Assembly (NCBI GenBank): GCA_005406025.1
Contig: BGZK01001379.1
Span: 98,499 to 162,498 of the forward strand
From: Eumeta japonica
Lineage: Eukaryota; Arthropoda; Insecta; Lepidoptera; Psychidae
Length of the DNA: 64,000 bases
Reading direction: 5' to 3'
Numbering within the stretch: position 1 is the stretch's first letter; every line of letters starts with the position of its first letter. Below the pieces are notes generated by a model. It did not search any database. It was not told the origin of the DNA and worked only from the letters and a program-made list of their open reading frames with translations. Shown piece by piece: positions 46,001-57,499 of the stretch. A program made the position numbers and the translations under genes.

Positions 46001-46420
46001 TTAGATCTGTTTCTTTTAAGTCGGTTTATATATCCGTTTTTGATGCTGCTTTAAATGAAGAAATACAAAATACTCATCAAATACTCAGTATATAAGGTGA
46101 TTGAGCACTTTTTATAAACAAACTAAATTTTACTCATTGAAAATAAGAAATACCTTCCTTTTTCATAGATTTTTACGAGTTATTTTTGCATTTTATAACA
46201 GAACAATTCGGCGTCCTAACGAAACGTACCTCAAAACTACACTAAATGCAATGAGTGCTAAACTGTTTTGGCACTCATTTACTGCAGCCGTTTTTGAGCG
46301 CGGGACTACGCATTTTATCTTTTTTATATCGGATGCATTCGCATCCGACGCAGTTTTTTAAATAGAAAGAGATGACCGCGTACAAAATATATTCAAAAAA
46401 TAAATATTTTTGAAAAACCC
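43100..46420. other. Gene-free stretch with an imperfect duplicated block
   Basis: The phrase gttgaccc.gcaggc occurs at 44816 and 44931, 115 bp apart, with ttgagctc words following (44870, 44907, 45245). This suggests two diverged units of a repeat. The rest is AT-rich with no gene. Confidence 0.35.
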
Positions 46421-46429
46421 TTTTTTTAG

Positions 46430-46870
46430 AATGTTTATTTAACCGTATCTCGAATGAACTAACAGATTTTGATGCAATTTATGTCGATTGATGCTGTATT
46501 TTAAAGAGAACAAATGATTAAATTTTGGAATTTATCGATAAAGCAGTTTAAAAAGTATTCTAAAAAAACATTTAATGATGTATTTTTTTAAACAGAAAAA
46601 TATGACTAAGTACCAAACATCGGTCCATCAAAAATTTCAAGTGTTACTTTGAAAACCCTTTTCTTCGATTTTTCCGTTGACGATATTTCTCGAACTAAAT
46701 CCACAGATTTTGATGCAATTCACAACGATAGAAGTTTTTTTTTAAGCAAAAGAACAAGTGAGATTTTGAAACTTATCGTTAACAGTTTAAAAAATAATGT
46801 GAAAGAAAACACTTTTTATACACTTTTTGACAATTTTCTCAACACGCACGTACGCATGCACAAACATCAC
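46430..46870 (+). repeat. Two tandem 241-bp repeat units
   Basis: Blocks starting near 46445 and 46686 share acagattttgatgcaatt (46462 and 46703, offset 241), then a gattaaattttggaa/gagattttgaaac block, ttatcg, and cagttt.aaaaa. The second unit runs into caacacgcacgtacgcatgc, as does the repeat at 29160-29420. Confidence 0.65.
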
Positions 46871-47084
46871 TCGGAATGGACTTAATGGTCTAAATAGATT
46901 TCTAGGACTCTAATAGGTCAAGAATTGATGAAAATTTGATTTTCGATAATAGAACTGGAAACAGTAACTTACCATTTTTATAATTTTCATAGCGGAAAGT
47001 TAAAAAAACATATAAAAAAACTAAATAAGTTTCTTAGGCTGGTTTCGATTTCTCTTTCCGTATGCGTTGGTCAGTACTCTTGCT

Positions 47085-47400
47085 ATGTCAATCGAAGAGT
47101 AAGAAGCGGGCTGTTCGTGCCATTTATAATTTGAGATCAAAAGCATCTCTTAGAGAATTATTTAAAGAAATTAATATCTTAACTGTAACGTCACAAATGC
47201 ATATATAAAAATCTGGTATACGTCAAGAGAAATAAAGAATCGTTCCAAAAAGACATCCATAAAATTAACAGTAGAAATGAGAACGAGCTTGCTGCTCATA
47301 AAACCAGTCTAAGAAAAGTTAGCAAAGCATTTAAGGGGTAACGTGTGCGCTTGTAACAAGATCCCAGCTTTCGTTAAACAGAAGTTGAATCATCAAGTGA
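47085..47400 (+). pseudogene. LINE relic: reverse-transcriptase C-terminal domain
   Basis: The frame from about 47099 reads KKRAVRAIYNLRSKASLREL and then FKEINILTVTSQ before frameshifts. Further blocks (VKRNKESFQKD-like, then KVSKAF) are recognisable in other frames to about 47340. This KAIRAIYNLR..SL.ELF.E..ILTV pattern is the C-terminal region of non-LTR retrotransposon polymerases common in insects (CR1/Jockey-like). The catalytic palm domain is absent. The family differs from the RTE relics. Confidence 0.75.
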
Positions 47401-47622
47401 AATGAGAGTTGAAGTTTCATTCATCCGCTGACATTGTGATTAGTATTGATTGTCAAAATAGGGTAGTATGCTCTGGTATTAAAAATATTATATTCGTTTA
47501 CGAAATGTGTAAGCCGATCAGATATGATGACTAAAATTGAAATTGGCAATAAAAACAACTAAACGCAAGCCATGAAAGATTCTTTGCCGCCTTTCTTACT
47601 AAACGGAGTTCAAAATGAATTA

Positions 47623-48127
47623 CAATATAACGCACGAAACTTTGCCGCTGTGAAATTCGTCACGAAAGAGTCGCAGTGGCATAAAATAGAAGGGGAGAAG
47701 AAGCAAGTGTCGAGGACCGTTATACATAGGGCTACCGACTTTTATTAACCCTTCGGTGTATCGGGACTTGTCCCTTTCAGTCATTGCGACTGGCTGAAGG
47801 TTGAGCGATGATGATGATGATGATGAAGAAACAGAGTATATTTCATTTCAAGGGAGGTAAATAAAGAGTACGGACTTTGAGTATAATTTATTTAAAAATT
47901 TTAAAAAGGTATTTTTTGATACTTTTTGCAGCACACAAACAACGCTGCACAAAACAAAAAACAACAGTAGTTTAGCATACTCTATTAGTGTTATAGATTA
48001 TAGAATACGCCCACATGTTATAGAGTACAATACTTTATTTTAGAGTACGGTTGGCAACCCTAGTTATACTTGCATTGTACATTATTTGCAGACAATTCAG
48101 AGTGGCAGAGTTTCGTATGTTGTACTA
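47623..48127 (-). mobile_element. TA-flanked MITE, copy 3, interrupted
   Basis: It is an inverted copy of the 13700-13868 family. The left part 47623-47726 contains aacgcacgaaactttgccgc, and the right part 48071-48127 contains caattcagagtggcagagtt and ends gttgtacta. TA flanks are at 47621-47622 and 48128-48129. Removing the insert at 47727-48062 and one target copy leaves about 161 bp, close to the other copies. Confidence 0.75.
47727..48062. mobile_element. hAT-like MITE inserted into another MITE
   Basis: The 336-bp insert starts TAGGGCTACCGAC and ends, inverted, TAGGGTTGCCAAC. It is flanked by octamers gttataca (47719-47726) and gttatact (48063-48070), matching at 7 of 8. An 8-bp duplication and a GGGTTGCCA end are typical of hAT elements. 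It contains a (gat)n run at 47810-47826 and no coding frame. Confidence 0.75.
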
Positions 48128-48129
48128 TA

Positions 48130-48705
48130 CTATAATAGCCTTATACTACTTTAATATTATAGGGCACTAGTAACTTTTACTAGTGCTTTCTCTGTCTAAT
48201 TGGCAATTTAAAAGACATTACTCCGTTATTTCATAAAAATAACCGAATATAACTTACAAAATTAATAATAATAAAAAAAATGTCATATATACTATCGTCA
48301 AAATGTATCATTATATATTACCGTTTAAAAAGAAATCAAAAAATTAAAGTATGTCGACAACGTTATTTAGCTCGCCGAAGAATTGGCCAATGAATTACAG
48401 TTTCATTTAATATATTATATAATCACTTATTAATTGTTTTAATATGAAAAACTAGTAGCAAGGAGAAACTAACAAGCGCATCGGCCAAAGCCAGAAACAG
48501 AGAAAGCTAAACGCGTAGCAAATACGAACATAGCAATTATTCATTGCCAAATATGCAACACAAACATCGGTGACGATCAGAATACAAATCATCCGATGGC
48601 TGTCGCAAACGAACAACGCTCGGATTGAATAAACACGGCCGGGAGGCGCGCACGGGCGGCGTCGACGAGCGGAGGCATCGGGTATTATGTGTGGACGATG
48701 TTAAG
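48130..48705. other. Gene-free stretch
   Basis: AT-rich, ending in a GC-rich patch at 48640-48680 (ggcgcgcacgggcggcgtcg). No frame supported. Confidence 0.3.
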
Positions 48706-48708
48706 AGG

Positions 48709-48800
48709 TTCTATTGCACGCCTCATAGGCGGAGCGTTGAGGTAGCGCTCTACTCTCGCCTTAAAAAAATCAAGTGATTTTGTGAACTAAAAGTGTCACT
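48709..48800 (+). repeat. Direct repeat, copy A (pair with 49172-49262)
   Basis: Contains gcctcatag.cggagcgttga, ggtagcgctctactctcgcc, then tt.aaatc.ag..attttgtgaact. The same order recurs about 465 bp downstream. Confidence 0.65.
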
Positions 48801-49171
48801 ATTTATTTTTTATCGCACTTATATAATAATATTTACACATGAATATCAAGGAAAAACATTAGTTTCAACAATTATTAAATTTTTAAGACATTTTGCTTTT
48901 TGAATTAATGAAAAAGATGTTTAAAAAAATTATTCCGTGGACGTCCGCGTGTATGTATGTATCCATAGACGTGTGGTCACGATAACTCCCGAAAAACTTA
49001 ACTGATCTAGTTCATTTTTTTTCCAAACGCTTTAGTATTATTCTAAACTAAGTCCTTTCGAAGATCACGGTCTAAATTCAACGTAGTTTAATTGTAATTA
49101 GTATTATAAAAATACGACTGGACATTATATATATAGTATAGTATATAATTAGGTCCGTTCACAACGCTTGC

Positions 49172-49262
49172 GTGGTATTTTTGCGTGCCTCATAAGTGGA
49201 GCGCTGAGGTAGTGATCTACTCTCGCCTTATACAAATCGAGCTATTTTTTGAACTTAAAATT
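49172..49262 (+). repeat. Direct repeat, copy B
   Basis: Shares gcctcataagtggagcgctg and ggtagtgatctactctcgcc with copy A. I judge it about 80 percent identical over some 85 bases. A 'gagggttccgtattt' lepidopteran repeat word follows at 49374. Confidence 0.65.
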
Positions 49263-49269
49263 TGTTCAT

Positions 49270-50880
49270 GTTACATGTTACTTATACACTTATAAAAATA
49301 CACGATATGAGGTACGCACTTTTGGATGTTCCAAAATTTAACTTGGAACTGCGTGGGACTGGATTCCTTACTAGAGGGTTCCGTATTTCCCCGGCATGGT
49401 GGTTCTCAACTAGTGTATAGAATTAGAAAATAATTTATTTTTGCAGCCGAGACGAGAATTTAATTGTTACGAGATATAATTTATTTTGTAGTGTCAAGTA
49501 AGATACAGATCGTAAATACAATGAGGGAATGGATTATAAATATGCTTAAAAAATGCTGTACGTCCTCATACATTCGAGTTACTTCGAGCGTCGGTTACAA
49601 TGACATTGCTCGATCTAAACGGCTTACCCGATGAATTGGCCGTTTCAAAACAAGTTCGAATGTATGAAAATGTAACGAATTTCACAGGCGTTTCACTAAT
49701 TTAGCCGTCCAGCGTAATTCAAAAACTGACCTTTACTTGGAAATCTTAAATTCGAACGCATTGCTGTTCATAGAATAAGTTTTTATGCTAGCGTATCTAA
49801 TTATTACTTTTGGATTCTATACCGAAAAATGAGGTAACGAAAAATAAAATTTTGCAAAGATATAATCACATTATACGATTATTGAATATAAATATTGACA
49901 ATGAGTGCGGACAGTATATTTTTCCGTACTTGACGATAGGCTAAAAAAAACTATGAAATCACTACAGTGGAGAAAAGATGAATATGTAGAGTCGTGTTTG
50001 AGGGACAGACAGACTTGGCGGAACAGACAAATACCTACAAAGAGGGCGATTTTCAGGTTTGTTTTACGCGGCCACGTGCCCGTGGAACCCTAAAACAAAC
50101 CTTTTCACAAGAAAGTGAAAAGTTCCCATCTCGGGCGCCTTTCGTATACATTAGTCGTGACAAAATTAAAGTTATCTCATTTCGCTTAATTCCGGCGGAT
50201 TCACGGCTACAAACAATGGAGGCGCGCGAACGGCGCGTGATGTAATAATGTTGTAACCGCCTGGGAAAAGGTTTAATGGATAAAGCGGTTGGCTTTTTTC
50301 TATAAAAAAAAGTACCACGTTCGACTTACGGGAGGGTGAGATCCGAATATTGTTATTTTTAATTATAAAATTCATAATGATAAAATTGCTAATGCTAAGA
50401 ATTTACGATTTGCGTACATGTTTGCTTCTATAATTCTCTTCATAGTCTCGCCAGGTTAGGTTAAATATATGAGGTACCTTGTAAATATTTGCGAGGAATC
50501 ATCAAACGGCGCAACTGCTTTGTAAATATTTTTTTTTTTTGTTGTCTAACTAAAACAAATCAAAAAATATCAGAACATATTGTGTACCGAACTTATGGTA
50601 TTTATTAATTGAATAATTGAGGTAAAAATAGTTTGAGCACATTTTTTTTGTATTCAATAAAAATAAGAAATTAAAATTAACTTCAAAAATATTTTTTAAG
50701 ACTTTTTTTCATATAAAATATGTATGAAATATTACGGCTAGATGACTTAGAGGCCATTTTTTTATTCTACATTTTCAACTCGCACAATCATCATTACAAT
50801 TTTCTATTCGTCGCAATTCACTACGAAATGGTACGAACAGCGGCACAAAACAAACAAATTTTGCGTAACGCCCTTCCAAC
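49270..50880. other. Gene-free stretch with repeat tails
   Basis: Positions 49995-50095 hold a decayed gggacagacagacttgg ... gtggaaccctaaaa repeat tail. Other DNA is AT-rich and unassigned. Confidence 0.3.
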
Positions 50881-50929
50881 AAAAATGCACCGTCAAAGCC
50901 GTCACACACTATCGGCTGGGTAAAGACGA

Positions 50930-51080
50930 ACGGTCAGGCGGCCGCGGAGCGTTCAGCGGCACCAATGAAAACACATTCTCGGCGAGTTGGAAAGGCGATG
51001 AAAGCGATCTCGAGCCGAAAGCGGCGGCCGGTCGGCCGGAAGGCCCGGGCGGAACCCGATAGCGCGCCCGCCGCGATATC
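50930..51080. other. GC-rich island
   Basis: High CpG content (gcggcggccggtcggccgga, gcgcgcccgccgcgatatcg). Two or three plus-strand frames are open across much of it, so codon bias cannot choose among them. It could be an exon, a promoter-proximal island, or neither. Confidence 0.3.
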
Positions 51081-51679
51081 GGTTTTCAATTACGCGCTAT
51101 GAAAACGCGAGTTGTCGTAAGGGACCGGTCTGTTTCCGTGAAAATGTCGTTCCTTAACCTTCGGTATCGGCTGTACGTTTATAGGTGTAAAGAGGGGTGA
51201 GTGGAGTTTATTACAAGCTGTGATGGTCTTTATCAAGGTTATGAGTTCCCTGAGACAGAGGAGAGGGGTTCGAGCTGAAATTTGTAGCGCAGAGTGCTTT
51301 TATAAATTAAGGCAAATTGAAGTCAAATTAATTTGAAATCGTCACTCGCTTAAATTTTTAAGGAAAAACATTGTAGCAAAACTTGCATTTCGGAGATGTA
51401 TCCTCGAAACCTTGATAAGGAAAAAAAATCTCGTCAGAAGACACGGAAGCCCTGCAGAAGTGTATCTGAAGAAGAAGTGAAGTCAATAGATATCTAATTG
51501 GTGATATAAAACGTATTTAAAATCATTTATATTTGAAATGGACGATCCTAAACTATAAATCTATCCGAATAATACTCCGTTGAAAATAAAAATTAACCAA
51601 CAAAAATAACAACGGATAAAGAATGCGATCGACGAAATAACACTCGTATGATGTATGAAGAAACTGCAACATCGAGTTA

Positions 51680-51800
51680 ATATTTCGCACACGTCGCCGG
51701 CGTCGACGCGCCCGCGCCGCCGCGCCGCAAGGTCGATAGCCACTTGCCTAAATACCGCCCGCGATATCGCACGAAGCGAGCCCGAGCTCTGTACCTACTC
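51680..51800. other. GC-rich island
   Basis: CpG-rich run (gtcgccggcgtcgacgcgcc) followed by cgcgatatcgc. No supported reading frame. Confidence 0.3.
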
Positions 51801-51804
51801 GCCT

Positions 51805-52355
51805 GTTTACGGTGAACGACAAACACTATGACCGATCGATACCTAGAACAAGACCTACGCCCGGATCGCACTAAATAATTGCCTCATACGACGGACGCTA
51901 TTTTCTACTTCGATACGTCATGTGTTATTTATACACCAGCGTCAAGTTAAAACCCCGCGTTTGAGCATCAAGAACGGTTTCGAAGCACTTTGCGTCTACA
52001 TAAAGCTAACGGCGGTTTGAACCAAAAGCACGAAAGTAATTCGTAAAAGTAAGCAGTAAAAGTTGTCAGACAACGTAGACAGACTTACGATGCAACGTAT
52101 AAAATACTCCATGACTAATAAAAATGAACAACATAACACAAAAACATGTGAATAATCGATATCGATACTGTATGCAGATCGGGAGTTTCGTCGAAAATTA
52201 TAAAGTTGAAAAATATACATGTCGAACACTTGATTTTTTGTATCAAAAATAAAGAACGTCTAGGCAACGATGTAAGCGAAATAAAGCCAGTTTTGGATAC
52301 GTCACGCAATAAGTCCCCGGCGGCGGCCGGAGTGGTAAGTCAAATCGACAAAAAC
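51805..52355. other. Gene-free stretch
   Basis: Mixed composition with a small ccccggcggcggccgg patch at 52315-52330. Nothing recognised. Confidence 0.3.
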
Positions 52356-52359
52356 TCTT

Positions 52360-52920
52360 ACTTCCTTATTCAGAATCCTTATTTAAAACATCGTTCAAAG
52401 GTATTTTAACTAAACACTGTTTACTTCTTAAACAGCTGTTTAGGCATTAAGCAATTCAGAATGTGACTTAGACTGCAGTACAGTGTTCAAGCGTTATAAT
52501 GGCAACATTCTGATCAAAAAATGTTTTGATCAGAATGTTGCCATTATAACGCGAAAAAATTTACATTTATTGAAACATTTGTGAAATTCTTTAATTTCAG
52601 ATAATTCTTCTATTACGAATGCGCTTCGAATTAATAATTCGCAATTTATAGAAATCAATCTCTAACTTGATGACAAAAATACGATAATCAAATGTCACTT
52701 TTGACAACCTACGTCAAGTATTCAGTAAAACAATCCTTAGGCCACTGTTAAACATCCTTTACCTATGTTTAACTATTGTATGAAGGCTAAACGAACTTTA
52801 AACAGTGTTTATAAATTAAACAAGATTTCTGAATAGACTTTTTTGTAAACTCGCGTTAAACTGTTGTCTAAGCACGTTTTAAAGTTAGACTAGCGACTCT
52901 GAATAAGACAGTTAGTAACT
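52360..52920. mobile_element. Foldback/MITE-like region with imperfect inverted ends
   Basis: The left edge has cttattcagaatccttattt (52364 on) and aacactgtttac. The right edge, inverted, has gtcttattcagagtcgctag (52912 back) and tataaacactgttt. Many tttaaac-type words lie between. The arms are diverged, so borders are approximate. A perfect palindrome sits inside the left half. Confidence 0.45.
52491..52552. repeat. Perfect 29-bp palindrome with 4-base loop
   Basis: Arms 52491-52519 (starting gcgttataatggcaacattc) and 52524-52552 are exact reverse complements around aatg. Confidence 0.95.
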
Positions 52921-52929
52921 AGCTGTAGC

Positions 52930-54170
52930 CACCGATGGCTGGACGCAGCCTCTAGTCGTAATCACTAGTGATTTAGACGTATTTGCATTTTCGGCAATTT
53001 CTATAAGCAGTAGACGGGATCGGATGTGTTTTGATAAAAATGGAAACACTCACGATCGGACGAAGCCAGCAAATGTGGACGAGTGTGCGCCGGCGACGGG
53101 CGTGAAAATGCGTCAACTCGAACGCTCAGTTTGCGACGTTGTCATACAAAATGTGTGAAAAACGTTGACCGTGGCGGCCACTAGTGGCTTTGCTGTAACC
53201 GCCGCCAATAGCCTAGTGTGCGGCGACTGAAGTTCGCAAAAGACAAGTAATTCTACCACTTCGTAAGAAATGGTGAAATTATAATTAGTCGATCAAATCG
53301 GACATGTATTTACTTATAGTGTAAGTGATAATAAACCTTAAGTCCGAGGGTAAAGAGTAGACAATTGGAAAAGTAACAAATCTCGATGATCACGAAAACC
53401 ATACGTTAACAATAGACAAAGAACGAAAATATTCATTATGCTCTATCTACTAGTTTACCAGAGTTATAGACATGACACCAATGACGTTTCTGGCACTTTT
53501 TTGACAAATAAAAGAATCTTTGTTTATGGACAAAAATTTGGCTGTGACTGTAATCACCCAATTTTTGATACATGTGACATCGTCAATCTAAAATATAGGA
53601 CAATCAGAAACAATATAAAACAATTACATGGTTACCCCCTGGTTTCTTCGTAGAAGCCTACCGATAGTAAAAAAAAAAAAGTATGAAAATCGTTCGGAGC
53701 TGCAGTTTTCCTTTAAAAGTCGAGAATGCGGTGTTGGGCGGTGATTCATCCGTGAACGGGTTGAAGATGCAGGGCGATAGGTTTTTTGTGTTTATTTCGC
53801 AATAGTAGCGACATCGGTCCGTGAGCCTGTTCGGTGCACGCGACCTATGTGATCTGTCTGAGCTTAGTCACGTATACTTTGTGCAAAGTGGATTATGCAG
53901 TTTTTGTATTACTTTGGGACTAATTACGAGAAAAAAAAATTGCCAAGAGCATGTCGGACCATGTCTCATTATAGGGTTACGAAGCAGTTATTACAAAGAA
54001 ATGCACTTCAGATGAAAAAAGTACGTTGTTACACTTTTTCGTTGTTTCCCGCACAGAATAGTTATAAGCACTTTAGTTGTCTATAAGTAGAAAAACAAGT
54101 AGGTATGTTGAATATTACTATTAAACTGGTGTAAATTAAAGTGCATCAGCAAAAGAGCGTATTTTCATAG
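52930..54170. other. Gene-free stretch
   Basis: A GC-richer segment at 53030-53230 lacks a supported frame. AT-rich elsewhere. The end may already belong to the following repeat. Confidence 0.3.
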
Positions 54171-54179
54171 CACTTGCGT

Positions 54180-54705
54180 CCTTTTGTTAAGAAGCACAGT
54201 TTTTCGGCAATAACTCAAAAACGGTATATCCGACCACGTTCAAAATAATTTTCGTTGAAAGTATTTATTAAGCGTTACCTTCGTTATTTGTTTCATATTT
54301 TTTGGAAATACAGTATTAGAAAATAGAGGGGACACACACATATTTGCAACATTCGCACGGCGATTATTTCTGAAATTATTCACGTAATCAGAAGAATTGC
54401 TTAAAGACCTTAAAATGTTTTTAAAAGAATTGTCAAAATATGTATCACACGTTGATGATGAATAAAATTTTTTTCTGCTTCTATTATTATTTCTAGGAGG
54501 GGCACTCCATACAGTGCCCCTAGAAATATTTATTTTTATTATTTACAACGAAATTAAGTAGCGGCTTATACAGTACACCTGTACTCCGAATTTCATCAAT
54601 ATACATCTCGTAGTTTTTGAGTAAAATGTTTGTGATATACAGACGGACATGACGAAACTATGAGGGTTCCGTTTTTGCTATTTTGGCTTAGAACCCTTAA
54701 AATGG
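54180..54705 (+). repeat. Lepidopteran dispersed repeat with GC-rich hairpin
   Basis: Contains caataactcaaaaacggtat, then an inverted pair ggggcact/agtgcccc at 54498-54519. A cagacggacatgacgaaact tail and gggttccgttttt..gaaccctt follow. I recognise this order from widespread lepidopteran repeats. The 3' part belongs to the same tail type as 20700-20776. Confidence 0.55.
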
Positions 54706-54709
54706 CCAC

Positions 54710-56820
54710 GTTTGTACGTTATGCGCACTAAAATGTTTCGAGTTATTTTCACAATTTTTTTTAAATTTGTTATATTAACAGTAAGTTCAGGAATATTCTG
54801 ATCTAATTGACGAATCACCTAACAGAATTAAAAAAAAAAGAAGTATTAGGGAATAAAAAAAAGAAAGGAATTTTTTTTTATTCAACATAAGATGCTTACA
54901 CACGGTGTAAACGAAAGTTAAAACAAATCGATTTATTTTAGCATCGAATCGGAAATACTAGAAAAATAAAAACTGACTAGAAACTGTTTCAGGTAGATAT
55001 ATTTTTTTTATGGTTCTTCATTACGAAAAATGTACACGCGTTAATTATTTAAGTAAATCTGTAGTCAAAAGTTAGATATCGATTAACTCGCTTCAAAAAT
55101 TTAGAAAAAACTTTTTACTGTTGGTATTTAACTGAACAGTAAAGGCTTTTAAGGCAAAACTTTATTGTGTCAAATATCGTTTTGTAATGCTGGTACGAAT
55201 CTGAAATGTCGTTTTACGTTTAGAGAAAAACAGCTTAAAAAAATTACGTGTGTTAGCGACGACGTGCGACCGGATTATAATCCTTAAATGCGGTTATTTT
55301 AATACAAGTCAAGGAAATAAATAAACGTTTTATCCGTATCCATTTTTATTGATACGATAAAATATTATGCATAAATATCTTACATATAAGGCTCTTACAA
55401 GTATGTTAAAATCGCACGCTTAAATAAAATTTTCTACAGTTGTAATTAACTCTCATCAGATAAATAGGTGGTATACAACTACAATATTAGATGCCATTAT
55501 ATGAAATAATCATTCCTATTTACGGTTAAATAATGTTATGAATTATTAAAAACATTTTTAAAAAGTTAAATTGTGTCTTCATGAGAATAATTCAATTTGA
55601 ACCAGCAATAAATGCTTTATAATTCATGTCATGAATTAGCACGGGCACGATGTTAAAAAGGCATTAAATGATGCTCAATCGTCAATAATAAATTCGAAAA
55701 ATTGGCGTCAGTTGAGGTTTATCACGCCAGCAGAGCTTCGACTAATTCGATCCGGTTTTGAACGGATCCACGTTGGTGAGCGGACCGAACGGATGGCTGG
55801 TGGATATCATTGCAGAATGGTGGCAACAGTTATTTTCCAAATAAAGACTAACGTAGCGGACTGGAATTCAAACTTACGGAGAGACTGGGTGCTAAACCAC
55901 TGTTTCTTCTGGCCGCTTTGTAACTGAACGCAGTGTTAAAAGTAGCAAATACCTAAAATAAACGTAGCGCTCTGAGTTAACGCTTTTTACTGCTCATAAA
56001 TTGTCCATGCAGAGCGCTTTATATTGAAAATCGATTCTTAAGGAGGAAACTTCGAAAATATTGTTATTTGTTAAAAAAGCTATTCACATTGCGGTATTGA
56101 GTTCAGATTTTTCCTACTACAGGGCATGATATAAAAACATCTTGTTAAGAAAATATTTAAAGCGGGAATTACATTACCATAAAACCTAAAAATTTGTGTC
56201 GCCACAATATATGAAGTATATAAGCTATACGCATAAATATATATCTACTCGTTGTAATCAGATCTAAGCTTATCATAAAATGTTATATATACTCATAACT
56301 TATATATACATAGCATTTAAACTGCTGATCGAAAATAATTGTATCGTCAGATTGTTACATATTATTTCATCTGATTGATTTCCAATGCAGCGATTCGCTT
56401 CTTACAAACACCGTTTTACTGATGTTTACAAAAAGATTTCGCAATAAATTATGCGGCGTGCGTAGCGCTGCAGCGATATGAGAATTACCTAAAGAAAAAC
56501 ATGTATATGTCTGGGGGATGTGGCTTCCGGAAATATCGCGCGACGCGTCCTCAAAAGGCTGGCAGTTCTATTGTATGCTGCTGCATTGACGTCACGTCAC
56601 TAATGCGCTCAGAAGGAATCACCAACAGTTATTCATACGTGATGAAACCTTATTTAGTTGTATTTTCGCTCACTGTAATTTTGGTGTAATGCTCTATGAT
56701 TACTTAATCTGACAATTAATGACTACATATTTGTAAAAAGGACTTCAGTATATAAGTCTATCTGATATTTAGAAAGTTCGACACAGTTTAAGGCATAGCA
56801 TGAAATGTGGCGCATTTAAG
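54710..56820. other. Gene-free stretch
   Basis: AT-rich DNA. Short frames at 55712-55927 and 56501-56689 have no supporting signals. Confidence 0.3.
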
Positions 56821-56829
56821 TCTATTTTC

Positions 56830-56940
56830 ATCATGGAGGTTCTATGCTGTCCAATTTCTTGTAACTCGCCACTAGATGGTATTGCAAAACATCAATTTCT
56901 ATACCGTTCAACCGATCGCCATGTAAACTGGTATGCGTAG
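56830..56940 (+). repeat. Fragment of the Helitron-like family
   Basis: tcatggaggttctatgctgt, then taactcgccactagatgg and cgttcaaccgatcgccatg, follow the same order as 2501-2615. Neither terminus is recognisable. Confidence 0.5.
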
Positions 56941-57094
56941 TTTTTGAACACGGAGAAAATTTTCAAGCTATATACTTTTTCTATTTTTATTTACATTTAG
57001 AGGATGGGCGTCCCGATTTCAATATAAAAAAATGAAATTTATTTTATTTCTTACTTATTAAATATATTATTATTTTCTATATTAATCTTATTAA

Positions 57095-57490
57095 TAAACA
57101 AAAATTATACCAAAAAAAACCGACTTCAAAACAAAACCTATTCTAAAACAAATTAATAAGCACTAAAAAGTAAAAAAAAATGATTGCGTATTCTTCTACA
57201 ACTTAATAATCAACTTACTTTTTCTACTCATCAATATGTAGGTACGATCTACGTGTTTACCTCGCAAGAAGTTAGGTAGGTACCTATCCACTTCAAATTC
57301 AACTCAACACATACCTATGAATAACAAACAGTCACCAAAATATTTTTTAGAGTTCTCCTAAGTAAAATGAAATTAAAAATATTAGATTACTTAAAAGTCA
57401 ATCAAATTATTACGATAATATAATGTAGTTACAATTGTTGTTATTTTTGGAGTCGGTGTCTATTGCTAGGTATATTGTTGTGTTTCTTTG
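57095..57490 (-). repeat. Dispersed repeat, minus-strand copy (pair with 13095-13500)
   Basis: Begins aaaaaaaaccgacttcaaaa at 57111 and ends near ggagtcggtgtctattgcta. See the copy at 13095-13500. The two are 44 kb apart in opposite orientation. Confidence 0.7.
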
Positions 57491-57499
57491 GCTGACACC

